In this document: positions 25,545 through 35,851 of the stretch, piece after piece
Layout: the number at the start of each line of letters is the position of its first letter
Position numbering within the stretch: position 1 is the first letter of the stretch
Source: an uncultured Lachnospiraceae bacterium
Lineage (GTDB): Bacteria > Bacillota > Clostridia > Lachnospirales > Lachnospiraceae
Length of the DNA stretch: 64,000 bases
Reading direction: 5' to 3'
NCBI GenBank assembly: GCA_947566645.1
Contig: CANOKL010000013.1
Coordinates: forward strand, 1-64,000
The notes under the pieces: model-generated
Databases searched by the model: none
What the model was told of the DNA's origin: nothing
The model's input: the letters and a program-made list of their open reading frames with translations, nothing else
Program-made: the position numbers and the translations under genes

Positions 25545-26025
25545 GTAATACAAGCCCTCCTGTCTGCAGTGTATTTTTCACATCAATTACGGACTGATTC
25601 GCACTGCCCCTCCAGTGAAGGGTATTATCCTTTTTTTCTTCCTCGAATCTTCCGTCTACTAAAACATCCAGATACCTCACGATCTGAAGCTCTTTTATCT
25701 CGTCCCAGGTATATCCGGTGTAGAGCCAGATGGTCTTCTCTGGATATGCCTTTTTTATCTCCTCTGCAAGTGCCGTTACCTCGCCGCGGTTTGCTTCATG
25801 AAGGGGATCCCCTCCTGAAAATGTGATTCCGCTTACATAATCTTTTTCAAGTTCTGTAAAGATCTCCTGCCTTGCCGCCTCGTCAAAGGGAATCCCTCCT
25901 TCGGGATCCCAGGTTACCGGATTATGGCATCCCGGGCAGGCGTGGGAACATCCGGCAACCCACAGCACTACCCGGAGACCGTCTCCGTTGAGCATATCAT
26001 CCTTTGTTATATTGTGATACCGCAT
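25537..26025 (-). CDS. nrdG: Anaerobic ribonucleotide reductase activase
   Basis: A 162-residue radical SAM enzyme that installs the glycyl radical on NrdD. The 4Fe-4S cluster motif CSHACPGC and the SAM-binding TFSGGDPL are present. ATG 26025 lies 2 bases after the nrdD stop, so the pair is translationally coupled; the longer frame from 26163 only reads back through nrdD. Confidence 0.96.
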   Translation of the reverse strand: MRYHNITKDDMLNGDGLRVVLWVAGCSHACPGCHNPVTWDPEGGIPFDEAARQEIFTELEKDYVSGITFSGGDPLHEANRGEVTALAEEIKKAYPEKTIWLYTGYTWDEIKELQIVRYLDVLVDGRFEEEKKDNTLHWRGSANQSVIDVKNTLQTGGLVLHG

Positions 26026-26027
26026 GA

Positions 26028-28160
26028 TTACATACTTTTCCTTTCTGCAATCTCTGCCATCTTCGCCGCATTCAGACGGGTGTCTCCTTTCACTCTCGAA
26101 TAGGACAAATATCCGTTCATCCGGTCGATCTTCGTCAGGTTCTTGCTGCCGCATACCGGACATACATCCATGGAAAGCTCCTCATGTCCACAGTTGTCGC
26201 AGTATGCAAGGGACAGATTCACGCCCTCGTAGAATCCTCTGTCCATGGCACGCCTGATCAGAGACTTGATCGCTTCCCGGTTGTAATTAATCGGGTATTT
26301 TACATACTGTATCTTTCCGCCATTGCTTAAGTTCCAGAACCTTCCCTCCAGATCCTGCTTTTCGATCGGGGTAATGTCTTCTGTTACATGGCAGTGGAAG
26401 CTGTTGCTTACATATTCACGGTCTGATACGTTCTCAATGATCCCGTATTTTTTACGGAACTGCTGAACCTGCACCCCGCACAGGTTCTCCGCCGGGGTCC
26501 CATAGATGGCGTAGAGGCGTCCGTCTTCTTTTTTAAACTGATTGATCTTGTCATTAATATGCTGCAGCGTATCCAGGGCAAACTTTCCGTCCTCTGCCAG
26601 CGACTTCTTATTGTGAAGCTGCTGAAGCTCATTTAACGCTGTAATTCCAAAGGAGGCAGTGGCTGCCTTAAGGAGCGGCTTGATCTTGTCGTAGAGGCCC
26701 AGATTGCCGCCGTAGAAGCCGCCTTCACAGTAGGCCAGGGGATTCGTGGATGCCTTAAGCTCACCCAGGTAATCGTAGGTCCTCAGATGAAGCTGACGGA
26801 TCAGCTCCAGGTAATAATCCAGCACCTCATAGAAATCCCTGCTCTCCTGCCTTGCTTTCGCATAAATCATTGGAAGATGAAGGCTGATGGCTCCGATATT
26901 GAACCTGCCCACGAAGACCGGCTCGTCCTTTTCATCCGCAGGCTCCATGCCGCCTCTCTCATACCACGGCGAGAGAAATGCCCGGCATCCCATGGGGCTG
27001 ATAATCTTCCCGTATTTCTTATACATACTTGCTACATATCCGTCCCCCGTAAGACTTAACCAGTCCGGGTACATCGTCCTGGCAGAACAGTCAATGCCAG
27101 CCTCGAAGACATCCTCTAACGGACCGCCCGGCCCATGGAGCTTTTCATCATACAAAAATACAATCTTCGGGAATAATACAGGCTTTTTATGTCCTTTCCT
27201 GCCCTGCCCGTTTTTGCGGACCTCCAGCATCTTAAGGGTCACAAGCTTGCCATATTCACTGGTAACGGTTCCCGCTGTAACCGTAATAAAAGGATAATCG
27301 CCTCTGCTTGAGGAAACAGAGTTGAACTTGTACTCCCATCCCTGGAAGCCCTGCTCCATCTCTTTTTCCAGATCCGCCCATGCGACCCTCTGGACAGTCT
27401 CCTCGTCAAGGCCCAGATCCCGGTACTTCTGAATCAGCTTTGTATGGGACTTTTTCGCATAAGGTTCAAGAATGTCATCCACACTTGGGACAGTAAATCC
27501 GCCGTACTGCTGGCTTGCCGCACTGAGCACAATATCGCCGATCACATCAAAAGCTGTGTCTAAGGTCTTCGGTTCATTATACCAGAGGTTTCCCATCTCG
27601 AAGCCGCCGCTTAATACCCTCTTTACATCGAACAGACAGCAATTCATGGTATCCCTTCTTGCTGACATATCGTGAATGTAGATATATCCGTCGCGGATTG
27701 CCTGTATCTCCTCTACTGTCAGGAAAAACTTCTTATACAGTTCCTTATTCAGCTCATTGAAGATCAGACTTCTTTTGGTTGATACAAGGGCACTGTCTGT
27801 ATTACTATTCTCCTTATCCCCAATGTACATAATCGACTGACTCTTCTTATAAACATCATCCAGCATCTGTACGAAATCCTGCTTATAATTCCGGTAGTCC
27901 TTATAGCTCTTGGCTACAGCAGCATTCACTCTCTCAAGGGCTCCTTCCACTACATTATGCATCTCTGCAATGGGAATCTCGGTAATTCCAAGCTCCTCTA
28001 CCTTCTCCTCTACGAATTTGCAGATAAAACCAATCTCTTCATCCGTAAACTTAACCAGCGCTCTGTACGCCGATTTATTCACTGCCACAACGACCTTCTG
28101 GACATTGAATTCTTCCTTGGTTCCATCCTTCTTTACTACCTTTACCGCTTTTGTCAGCAT
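26028..28160 (-). CDS. nrdD: Anaerobic ribonucleoside-triphosphate reductase
   Basis: A 710-residue class III reductase that makes dNTPs from NTPs without oxygen, using formate as reductant in most members. An ATP-cone regulatory domain occupies about residues 1-90. The C-terminal zinc site is CDNCGHEELSMDVCPVCG, followed by the glycyl-radical loop RMNGYLSY. ATG 28160 has GGAGTGG upstream and is preferred to 28205. About 50 bases upstream, ATATAGTG on the minus strand matches half of an NrdR box, so NrdR control is possible. First gene of nrdD-nrdG-dut. Confidence 0.96.
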   Translation of the reverse strand: MLTKAVKVVKKDGTKEEFNVQKVVVAVNKSAYRALVKFTDEEIGFICKFVEEKVEELGITEIPIAEMHNVVEGALERVNAAVAKSYKDYRNYKQDFVQMLDDVYKKSQSIMYIGDKENSNTDSALVSTKRSLIFNELNKELYKKFFLTVEEIQAIRDGYIYIHDMSARRDTMNCCLFDVKRVLSGGFEMGNLWYNEPKTLDTAFDVIGDIVLSAASQQYGGFTVPSVDDILEPYAKKSHTKLIQKYRDLGLDEETVQRVAWADLEKEMEQGFQGWEYKFNSVSSSRGDYPFITVTAGTVTSEYGKLVTLKMLEVRKNGQGRKGHKKPVLFPKIVFLYDEKLHGPGGPLEDVFEAGIDCSARTMYPDWLSLTGDGYVASMYKKYGKIISPMGCRAFLSPWYERGGMEPADEKDEPVFVGRFNIGAISLHLPMIYAKARQESRDFYEVLDYYLELIRQLHLRTYDYLGELKASTNPLAYCEGGFYGGNLGLYDKIKPLLKAATASFGITALNELQQLHNKKSLAEDGKFALDTLQHINDKINQFKKEDGRLYAIYGTPAENLCGVQVQQFRKKYGIIENVSDREYVSNSFHCHVTEDITPIEKQDLEGRFWNLSNGGKIQYVKYPINYNREAIKSLIRRAMDRGFYEGVNLSLAYCDNCGHEELSMDVCPVCGSKNLTKIDRMNGYLSYSRVKGDTRLNAAKMAEIAERKSM

Positions 28161-28354
28161 CTGTCTTCCACTCCCCTTTTTGTCTATATTTAGTGTCTGC
28201 CACACACCATGTCACTATATCATGTATTTCAATAAGGCTGTCTGAATATAATATTATCATCATATCTATTATACCGTCAACGGATTTCACCCGAAAATAT
28301 TTCACAAAAATAGAGCCGGGCAGGGCTCTGTCAATTGTATAATATTATTTTTTT

Positions 28355-28398
28355 CAATTTGGGACGGGGCATTTTTAAAAATGCCCCGTCCCAGATTG
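28355..28398. repeat. Family A palindrome, copy A5
   Basis: A 44-bp palindrome with one G-T wobble (left CAATTTGGGAC, right GTCCCAGATTG) and the common ATTTTTAAAAAT centre. It ends 3 bases before the stop of the fibronectin-type protein gene. Confidence 0.88.
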
Positions 28399-28401
28399 CT
28401 G

Positions 28402-29820
28402 CTATTTTACTTTGACGGAAACAGCACTGCTGAATCGTCCGTAAACCTTTTTGCCCGCCCCTTTCCGGTAGGCTCTGACTTTGTAGTAATAAGTCTTCTT
28501 TGATTTCAGATCCTCATCCACCAGCTTCACCTCTGCATTGCCGCGCAGGGTTTCCACTCGTTTATAAGTGCCGTCCTTTTTCGTGCTGCGGTAAACCTGG
28601 TATCCGTCTGCACCGCCTGCCTTTTTCCAGGAGATTGTTGCCTGCTCCTTCTTCTTGGATTTTGCAGTCACTTTTCCTGAGATTTCCAGGTCTGACTTAT
28701 ACTTCACAATCACACTGTATTTTCCATATATGCGGCTCTTTCCCTTTACTTTCTCATAGCCGCGCACTTTGATATCCGGAGTACTTCCGCCTGCAAATTT
28801 ACTGGTATAGATTGTGTTTTTCTTTCCACTGACGCTGGCAAGCTTTTTGTAGCTCTTTGTCTTCGCATTGTAGCGGTAGATCACATAGCCATCCGCTCTG
28901 GAAAGCTCACTCCATTTGATCGTAAGCCGGCCATTTTCTACCTTACAGCCCACTCTCGGGGCTGCTACTATTGCCCTGACCGGACTGCTGTAATCGCCGT
29001 AAAGCTTATTCCCGCCAGTCCCGGTCCTGTAAGCACGTATCTTGTAGTAATAGATGTCACCATCCTTATGCTTCACTCCGCCTGCTTTTACGGCAGAGCC
29101 CTTTTTCACTGTCTTTACCAGTTTGTATTTGCCATTCTTTTTCGTACTGCGCCAGATCTGATAGCCCTCTGCCCCAGAGACCTTCTTCCAGGTCATGGCT
29201 ACCTTTTTTGTGTTCTGATACTGTACACTGAAGGACTTTACTGCCGCCAGTTTCTTCTCCGGAGTCTTTGGCTCCTCTTTGTCTTTTCCCTGCACCTTTT
29301 CAGCCGCATTGTCTGCAAGCGGTATGGTCAGAGCTTCTATACCACTGACATTTACGTATTTTACAACAGGCTTTTCTTTATTTTCTGCCAGTCCGTCTTC
29401 CCCGGCAATCCCGACTGTGGCTGAGAATGCTTTGTCGTTTGCGGATGTAAGGGAAAGCGTGCCAAGAGATGCACTGTCCTTTCCGCTGAAAATATCCTGG
29501 CTCTTTTTTCCAGAAAGGATCAGATCCACGATATACCCACTGCCATCCTTCCGGATCTCTGCATCCTTCACATCGCTGGTAATGGATTTGTTAAACGTAA
29601 ACGCTGGTTCCTTGATCGCTCCGCTGTCCACCTTCACATACAGCCATAAGCGCATAGATGTAATGATCTCCGTCTCCCCCTGGGGCATCTTTAAGGATAC
29701 ATTTACATCAGTGCCCTTTGCGGCAAGTTCCCCGGCGGCACCGGTGGCAGCCGATGCCGCGAAGGGACATGCCAGTATAAGCAGCAGGGATGTTAGTATG
29801 ACTTTCATCCTTGTTTTCAT
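28402..29820 (-). CDS. Secreted protein with three fibronectin type III-like repeats
   Basis: A 472-residue protein with a signal peptide (KVILTSLLLILACPFAASA, cleavage after ASA near residue 26). A cohesin-like or beta-rich region follows to about 160, then three related modules (about 190-285, 290-380, 385-472), each with a WKK...ADGYQVYRSTKK pattern and a late YYYKVRAYR strand. The very basic composition suggests binding to cell wall or anionic glycans. No sorting signal is visible. ATG 29820 follows GGAGG. It lies 24 bases after the M60-type peptidase stop, so it is probably co-transcribed and works with it outside the cell. Confidence 0.8.
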   Translation of the reverse strand: MKTRMKVILTSLLLILACPFAASAATGAAGELAAKGTDVNVSLKMPQGETEIITSMRLWLYVKVDSGAIKEPAFTFNKSITSDVKDAEIRKDGSGYIVDLILSGKKSQDIFSGKDSASLGTLSLTSANDKAFSATVGIAGEDGLAENKEKPVVKYVNVSGIEALTIPLADNAAEKVQGKDKEEPKTPEKKLAAVKSFSVQYQNTKKVAMTWKKVSGAEGYQIWRSTKKNGKYKLVKTVKKGSAVKAGGVKHKDGDIYYYKIRAYRTGTGGNKLYGDYSSPVRAIVAAPRVGCKVENGRLTIKWSELSRADGYVIYRYNAKTKSYKKLASVSGKKNTIYTSKFAGGSTPDIKVRGYEKVKGKSRIYGKYSVIVKYKSDLEISGKVTAKSKKKEQATISWKKAGGADGYQVYRSTKKDGTYKRVETLRGNAEVKLVDEDLKSKKTYYYKVRAYRKGAGKKVYGRFSSAVSVKVK

Positions 29821-29844
29821 GTTTACCTCCATCGTTCTTATACA

Positions 29845-32800
29845 TTATTCTGACTTTGAGCCTGTCAGGGTAATCGGCGGAATCGTATCCGGTATGCTGA
29901 TGATCTGAGTATCACTGACCATACGCTCACCTTCCAGAGTCAGGGCATTGTCCACGCGGTAGAGCTCGGCGCGCACCTTGAGACCCTTCATATCTTTCTG
30001 ATTCCATTTCCCTGGCTCAACATAGTAAACCCATGTTCCATTAGAGGTTTCTCCCAGATTTCCTTTCTCCGGAACATCTGCGAAGATGACCTGACCCGCC
30101 TCCAGCACATCAGACCCTTCTGTGGAACCAATAACATTACCCTTGTCGTCATATACCATAACTACATTGTAGGCCGGATTTCCTTTATAAGTTCCTGTGA
30201 ATATGAGAGAACCTTTTTTGATCACATCCTTTGTTGTATCCGTACCATATACATAGTCGTTTTCCAGTATACCGATAGCCGCCTGGCCCGCATCCGTGGT
30301 GAAGAAATCTACATTATCTCCGCTTGGCCCGCAGATCTCAATCTCATGAATGGTAACCTTTTCTGTACCGGATATGGTCAGCCGCACATAACGTGCATCA
30401 TAAGTACCGATCCACTTATCCCTGGCATCCTCTTCCACAGCGTCAAACCATATTTCGGTATAAGGCTTCCCGGTATCCTTACGTACTGCATATCCGCTCT
30501 TTACTGCTGTCCAGGTACTTCCGTCTGCGCTCACCTCAAGGTCCACGCTGCCCAGGTCGCTTCCCTGATACCTCAGTGCAGTCACACGCTCTGACTGGTG
30601 CATGTCAATGGTAATCACAGATTTGTCTGTATCCGCTGTACGGGTTCCCTCATATATGGTAGTCGTATCGCCGTCAATGACATTTTCAATGGTACGAAGT
30701 GCTGCTCCTGCAGGTACGCTGGACGGATCGTTTTCATGATAGCCGCTGTCCGGATCATCCGTCAGCCATCCGTCGGTTCCGGTCTCCGTATCACTTCCTG
30801 CGTCATCTTCATCCTTCAGCGGATTCTTTATCTTGTCTGCCTGGGCCTCAAGACCTTCTGTCTCAATGGTCCATTGTTCCTTATTAAGCTGGCCGCCCGT
30901 CTCAATCTTTACAGAGCCTGCCCCCTTAACGTTTGAATAATTCAGATACTTATCCACTGCCCGTACCTCATAAGTGATCACACGGTTATTGATAGCTTCA
31001 ACCGTGTCCGTAAATACGGTAGTCCCGCCTGCGTCTGCCTCAATAAATCCTGCTGTCTGGGATTTCGTCTCACCGTTCGAGGTCATCTTCCTCATAATCT
31101 CATAACCATGAAGAACATCCTTATAGGCATCGTCTGCCTTTATGGTAATCTTTACTGTATTGCTGCCTGATTCTGTTACTGCATCTGCCTCTGTCACTAC
31201 GTCTTTGCCTGTAACAGTAAGGGAAGCATCCTTCTCCGGATGATCTACACGATAATTTCTCACCGCATCATTTACATAGTAGATTGCCTTTTCTTCCGGA
31301 GCTCCGTATTTTTCTGCATAAGCCTTTGTGGCTGCATCCGGTACCATACCCCAGCGCTCAAAGAAGGTCAGAATATTTTTCTTTGCCGCTGCACAGGACA
31401 GACGCATCAGATTCTGGTCTGTACCTCCATCCAGCTTGAGACCTGCCTGGGGCGCCTTGCCCGGATTTCTGGAATAGGTATCCACTCTTGCAAAGAACAA
31501 GTTATTAAACAGATTATTATAGCTGTCTTCACCGACATAGATATGGCGGTCCTCCTTATTGTTGTCATAAGCAAGATGAAGCTGCCAGTACAGGGCAAGC
31601 TGAACTGCTACATTCGATGAACGGCCTTCTGCCCCTGATGTAACCTTTTTATAGATCTTGTCATAGCTGCGCCAGCGAACTCCGCTTCCCTCAATCGTAA
31701 GAAGCTGTGCAAAATAGTTATTGGTGATCTCAGCAATGGCATATGTGCCCTGGTTAATGTCATGGCCAATCTCATGAGCCACGCCCCATCCAAATCCATT
31801 CCAGTCAGACGGCGCACTTGCCAGAGGCGCTGATCCCCACTCTATACCGATATGGTTTCCTGCTGCATACATAAAGGCTCCGGCAAACATACGCATATAG
31901 CGTATATTCAGATGCTGTGAAGGCAGATCATTCCTTCCGTTCACATCCCCGGCCTCATTACTCAGCCCCTTATGCTGATAGAACAGAGTCATGGTATCCT
32001 CCATTGCCTTCAGGGCGTCGTCAAGCTTCTTAACCTTATCAGGAGCCTTGGCAATTCCTCCCCATACCTGGGTTGCAGGCAGTGAATACATCATCGGCTC
32101 CAGCATAATATCTGTTGTATTTAAGATACAGTTCTTTGCATCATATGCCTTATTTGTGCCGCTGACCTTATCCTTATGCCCGGGTTGTTCGTGGGCTTCT
32201 CCAACCTTCGCAGAGTAGGCTTCCAGCTTCTCCACATAGGCTTCAATTGCCGCCGTGCGGTCCTCTCCGGTCTTTTTATAAAGATCCAGTACAGGAATAT
32301 CACTTCCGCCGGCTACACGGACAAAATATTCATCTGATGCGTCATTTCCTGTATATGCCACATACATCTGGCCGCCCCGCTCGGTATCTGTACTTCCGAT
32401 TTTCGGAACAGTAATGGAATTCCGTCCTACCTTCAGGTTTGCTGTCTGCATAAATGCACCAGACTCTGCATGCTGCTGGGTAAATACAAGCTGCAGATTT
32501 GCAGAAGCATTCATATTCTTTGTATTATGGCTCACATAGACTATGAGGCTCTCTCCTGCATATACTGTCTTGCCCAGAGGCTGCCATGCATTGAGACCGC
32601 TGAAGCCAAGATGTCCGTCTTTCTTTGCCGTGATCTGGTTGTGCACCTTGTAAGAATCCGCCTGGCTTCCCGTAAGAATCTCTCTCGCAAGCTGGATCTC
32701 CAGTTTAAGCTCATCATAAAGAGGATGCTTTTCACCACTGGCAGTATCCACTTTCTCTAACTCTGTCTCCAGCTTCGTAATCTCCTCTTCCGTCACACTT

Positions 32801-35547
32801 CCTGTTAACTTATTATGCATTGCATCATTAAACAGGCCCATAATCCGCTTCTCCAGATCATTATACTTATGGAAATGGATTTCCGCAATCTTCATAGCGC
32901 CGCGGCTGTAGCCTGTGCTCACGCACAGATTAATCTTGTTGGCTGTAATAGTCTCATCCAGTTTCACAATATAATACGGATTCTGGTTTTCGTCCATCTT
33001 CCGCAGAAGTGAAGCGCCTACTGTCTTCTCTGTCTTTGCATCATCCTCACTCCAGTATCTGATGCGCACATAATTCAGCCTTAATGTCTCATCTGCAGTA
33101 CCAAAGCTCAGGTAATTCATATCATAATCCTGATCCAGTGTAACGGTCACTCCCTTATCACTGGCAGGATAGGATACCCCGTCATCCCAGTCGTTGGGCT
33201 TTGTCCAGTAAGAAGCATAGTCATTATCCACAAGGCCCAGGGCGCTCTTAGGCTTCCCTTCATCCAGAGGACTTCCCACCATGGAAGCTCCGCCGCTGCC
33301 TCCTAACACAGCATCCTTGATATGACTTGTCACTTTACCCGACACTTCTTCGCCTGCATCATCCCGCTCCGGTGTATTCAGAAGTTCAAACTTCGGCACC
33401 TGGGGCGGCTGTGCACTCTTGGTCGTGCCTGTGGAGATCAGGGAGTTCGCGCCCCATCCCAGCTGGTTCCAGCCAATGACATAGACGGAATACTGGGTGT
33501 TCTCCTCAAGCCCGGTAATAATATAAGAATTCTCGGCAAGCTTTCCTGTTCCCTCGGGAACCTTTGTAAAGCCCTCCAGAACCGGCTTAAATTCGGCATT
33601 CTTGTCTTCCGTTTCTTTATAATAAACCATATAACCGTTGGAATCGCTCATCTTCTTCCATGAAACTGCCAGGGAGAGATAGCTGCCTGTTACGCTTACA
33701 TTATCCGGAGGTGCCGGCAGCTTTGTAGGCTGCGGCGCTGCCTTCTGTTCCATAGACCAGGGGCTCTTCCAGTCGCCGTTCACAGAGCGCACCTTGATTG
33801 TATACTCCGTGAAATTTTTCAAGTCATTGTTGTTAATGGAGCTGATGATATGGGTCGTATTCCCCACGCGTGTAATCTGTTCCTGTCCATCCGGGTCAGC
33901 TATATAAACCTCATATCCGGTTATATTATACTCTTTTCCCCAGGATACTGTCAGCATCTCATCTCCCGGTTCCACATCAATATTCTTCGGGATATTCAGC
34001 TCTGGCGCCGGAATCCGGCTTTCCATATTATTCACGAATTCTACCCTGGCAATCTCTACCAGAGGCTGTGTCTTTCGCGTACCCGTAATGCGGAGCGTCA
34101 CACGCTTCACTGCCACCTGGCTGCCCAGGTCAAGAATCAGCATGCCCCCTGCGTCCACCGTCACTTTCGCACCGTCAGCGGCGTGTACCTCCAATGGGCC
34201 AAAAATACCGGCAAGCATACTGCCCAGAGACATTCTTTCAGATGCTCTTGCCTGAGGGGTTACGCTTCCATTCTTCCCATCCACATCAAAGGATACTGTT
34301 TTGGTAACTTCCTCGGAAACCCCTTCGTCATTCTTCTCCACACAGACCATCTCCACCACGCCGGCAGTAATGCTGCTATATGTATTCCCGTCGCTTTCCT
34401 CTGTCACCGGAGCATGCAGGGCAATAGCCTCCATGTTCTGGGGCTCCCCATTGTTTCCTGCAAGATTAAAGGTTATCCCCACCGGATTCTTTTCCGAGAT
34501 CGCCTGATTATCTGCCGGCAACAATGACACTTTGTCCCCGCCTTTCAGAAGGTCGTTGAGATTGCCTTCTACCACTGTGCCTTCCTCTTTGGCAATGTCT
34601 TGAGGAATCGCCAGATGCTCCACGGTAGAATCCTGCTCCTCTCCAATGTTCTGAACTACATACTGCAGATCTGCAATATCCACATTGGTGTCATCATTCA
34701 GGTCAAACACGGCCTCATCGCCTGTGGGTTCAGAGCCCCTGCGGATCGCGGAAAGCATCTCCTCCCGGTCTTCTACAGTTACTTTTCCGTCCTTTGTCAC
34801 ATCCCCAAGAAGCATCCAGCCCGGCTTAGCCTGACTGCCGCTTTCGCCTGCGACCTGTCCGGAATAGACCTGGATCTTGGAAGCCTTCCTTGCCTCCACT
34901 TCAACCGTCTGGACATAATCCGCAAATTTTTCCGCCTTTACTGTAACCTCATAGCTTCCCGCAGGAACCTTGTCATAATGTACCAGCGCGCTGGCACTGG
35001 TGCTGCCGTCGTTCCCGGCAAGTGTAACGGTTCTTTCCGCTGCCTCTAATCCGGCTACAGACACCGTTGCCTCCAGGCCCTTTTCTTCAAAAAATGGCAG
35101 TCCCTGAATCAGTTCTACCACCAGAGCCCCCTTTGTCTCTGTCTCCTGTTCATCCCCAGCCGGAGCATCGCTCTTTGCCTCTGCCTGCTCCTTTTCAGCG
35201 GCAGGGTCTTCCTTCTCTGGTTCTGCCTGCCTGTCATCACCCTGAGAAGCTGTGCCGGCCGCTTCTGTTCCAGGCTGCTCTCCGTCAGTCTGGGAACCGG
35301 CATTTTCCGAATCCATTCCGGAATTCCGGGAGTCTGCCGTGCCGTCTTCTGTCTGCTTCACATCATCGGCGGCGGGCTCTCCCGCATCATTCTTTTCAGG
35401 CTCCTTCTGCTGTCCGTCTGCTCCCTGTGCCTGGTCTGCATCCTGCGTCTGCAAAATACCCGCGTCCGCGGCATGCACCTGCACAACAGAGCCAGATACA
35501 ATCTGCACAAACAGACAAAGCGCGAGCCCTGTCGCAATCCATCTCTT
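29845..35547 (-). CDS. Large secreted M60-type metallopeptidase with carbohydrate-binding modules
   Basis: About 1900 residues. Domain order: signal peptide ending VQVHA; acidic low-complexity linker (about 30-145); a PEGA/CnaB-like beta domain (about 145-225); a dockerin-like pair of calcium loops, DVTKDGKVTVED and DLNDDTNVDIAD (about 240-300); two fibronectin III modules (about 510-710); a discoidin-like module (about 750-905); the peptidase region (about 960-1440) with HEIGH at 1258-1262 and a downstream Glu at 1273; and a second discoidin-like module (about 1600-1740). M60-like enzymes cleave mucin-type O-glycoproteins. ATG 35547 follows AAAGGAA; ATG 35580 is possible. No anchor is seen, so release or dockerin-cohesin attachment is inferred. 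Confidence 0.85.
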   Translation of the reverse strand, partial: KRWIATGLALCLFVQIVSGSVVQVHAADAGILQTQDADQAQGADGQQKEPEKNDAGEPAADDVKQTEDGTADSRNSGMDSENAGSQTDGEQPGTEAAGTASQGDDRQAEPEKEDPAAEKEQAEAKSDAPAGDEQETETKGALVVELIQGLPFFEEKGLEATVSVAGLEAAERTVTLAGNDGSTSASALVHYDKVPAGSYEVTVKAEKFADYVQTVEVEARKASKIQVYSGQVAGESGSQAKPGWMLLGDVTKDGKVTVEDREEMLSAIRRGSEPTGDEAVFDLNDDTNVDIADLQYVVQNIGEEQDSTVEHLAIPQDIAKEEGTVVEGNLNDLLKGGDKVSLLPADNQAISEKNPVGITFNLAGNNGEPQNMEAIALHAPVTEESDGNTYSSITAGVVEMVCVEKNDEGVSEEVTKTVSFDVDGKNGSVTPQARASERMSLGSMLAGIFGPLEVHAADGAKVTVDAGGMLILDLGSQVAVKRVTLRITGTRKTQPLVEIARVEFVNNMESRIPAPELNIPKNIDVEPGDEMLTVSWGKEYNITGYEVYIADPDGQEQITRVGNTTHIISSINNNDLKNFTEYTIKVRSVNGDWKSPWSMEQKAAPQPTKLPAPPDNVSVTGSYLSLAVSWKKMSDSNGYMVYYKETEDKNAEFKPVLEGFTKVPEGTGKLAENSYIITGLEENTQYSVYVIGWNQLGWGANSLISTGTTKSAQPPQVPKFELLNTPERDDAGEEVSGKVTSHIKDAVLGGSGGASMVGSPLDEGKPKSALGLVDNDYASYWTKPNDWDDGVSYPASDKGVTVTLDQDYDMNYLSFGTADETLRLNYVRIRYWSEDDAKTEKTVGASLLRKMDENQNPYYIVKLDETITANKINLCVSTGYSRGAMKIAEIHFHKYNDLEKRIMGLFNDAMHNKLTGSVTEEEITKLETELEKVDTASGEKHPLYDELKLEIQLAREILTGSQADSYKVHNQITAKKDGHLGFSGLNAWQPLGKTVYAGESLIVYVSHNTKNMNASANLQLVFTQQHAESGAFMQTANLKVGRNSITVPKIGSTDTERGGQMYVAYTGNDASDEYFVRVAGGSDIPVLDLYKKTGEDRTAAIEAYVEKLEAYSAKVGEAHEQPGHKDKVSGTNKAYDAKNCILNTTDIMLEPMMYSLPATQVWGGIAKAPDKVKKLDDALKAMEDTMTLFYQHKGLSNEAGDVNGRNDLPSQHLNIRYMRMFAGAFMYAAGNHIGIEWGSAPLASAPSDWNGFGWGVAHEIGHDINQGTYAIAEITNNYFAQLLTIEGSGVRWRSYDKIYKKVTSGAEGRSSNVAVQLALYWQLHLAYDNNKEDRHIYVGEDSYNNLFNNLFFARVDTYSRNPGKAPQAGLKLDGGTDQNLMRLSCAAAKKNILTFFERWGMVPDAATKAYAEKYGAPEEKAIYYVNDAVRNYRVDHPEKDASLTVTGKDVVTEADAVTESGSNTVKITIKADDAYKDVLHGYEIMRKMTSNGETKSQTAGFIEADAGGTTVFTDTVEAINNRVITYEVRAVDKYLNYSNVKGAGSVKIETGGQLNKEQWTIETEGLEAQADKIKNPLKDEDDAGSDTETGTDGWLTDDPDSGYHENDPSSVPAGAALRTIENVIDGDTTTIYEGTRTADTDKSVITIDMHQSERVTALRYQGSDLGSVDLEVSADGSTWTAVKSGYAVRKDTGKPYTEIWFDAVEEDARDKWIGTYDARYVRLTISGTEKVTIHEIEICGPSGDNVDFFTTDAGQAAIGILENDYVYGTDTTKDVIKKGSLIFTGTYKGNPAYNVVMVYDDKGNVIGSTEGSDVLEAGQVIFADVPEKGNLGETSNGTWVYYVEPGKWNQKDMKGLKVRAELYRVDNALTLEGERMVSDTQIISIPDTIPPITLTGSKSE

Positions 35548-35600
35548 CATTGCTCTTTTCCTTTCTTTCATTATTCCCAAAATATGTTCTGGTATTGTGT

Positions 35601-35629
35601 ATTATACTGAAAAATGTCAAACATTTCAA
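35601..35629 (-). promoter_or_regulatory. Promoter of the M60-type peptidase operon
   Basis: TTGAAA (35624-35629) and TATAAT (35601-35606) with exact 17-base spacing on the minus strand, about 55 bases before the preferred start codon. Confidence 0.75.
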
Positions 35630-35706
35630 GTAAAATAAAACACATTGCATGGTCGAAACGATTGAGGTTAGCCGTGTAACTATATTAGCTTGTTGTTCTG
35701 ATTGTC

Positions 35707-35750
35707 AAAAAAGGTGCAAAGTCCTTTCAGCAAGGACCTTACACCTTTTT
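35707..35750. terminator. Hairpin with flanking A and T tracts
   Basis: AAAAAAGGTG ... CACCTTTTT with inner GTCCTT/AAGGAC arms, imperfect in between. It lies between the peptidase promoter and the alanine symporter stop (35852) and probably terminates the symporter transcript. Confidence 0.6.
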
Positions 35751-35851
35751 GTAATTTGTTTCATTCCCATCTTCCTGCATATTTTGAAAGATGTCTTTTA
35801 ACTCCTGCAATTCATACAGGCTCTCCCTCAGTTGATACAATTTACAACGCT

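Noticed and set aside
25014..25826. Long plus-strand frame of 270 codons over dut and nrdG
   Set aside because: It is antisense to two well-supported genes and starts inside palindrome A4.
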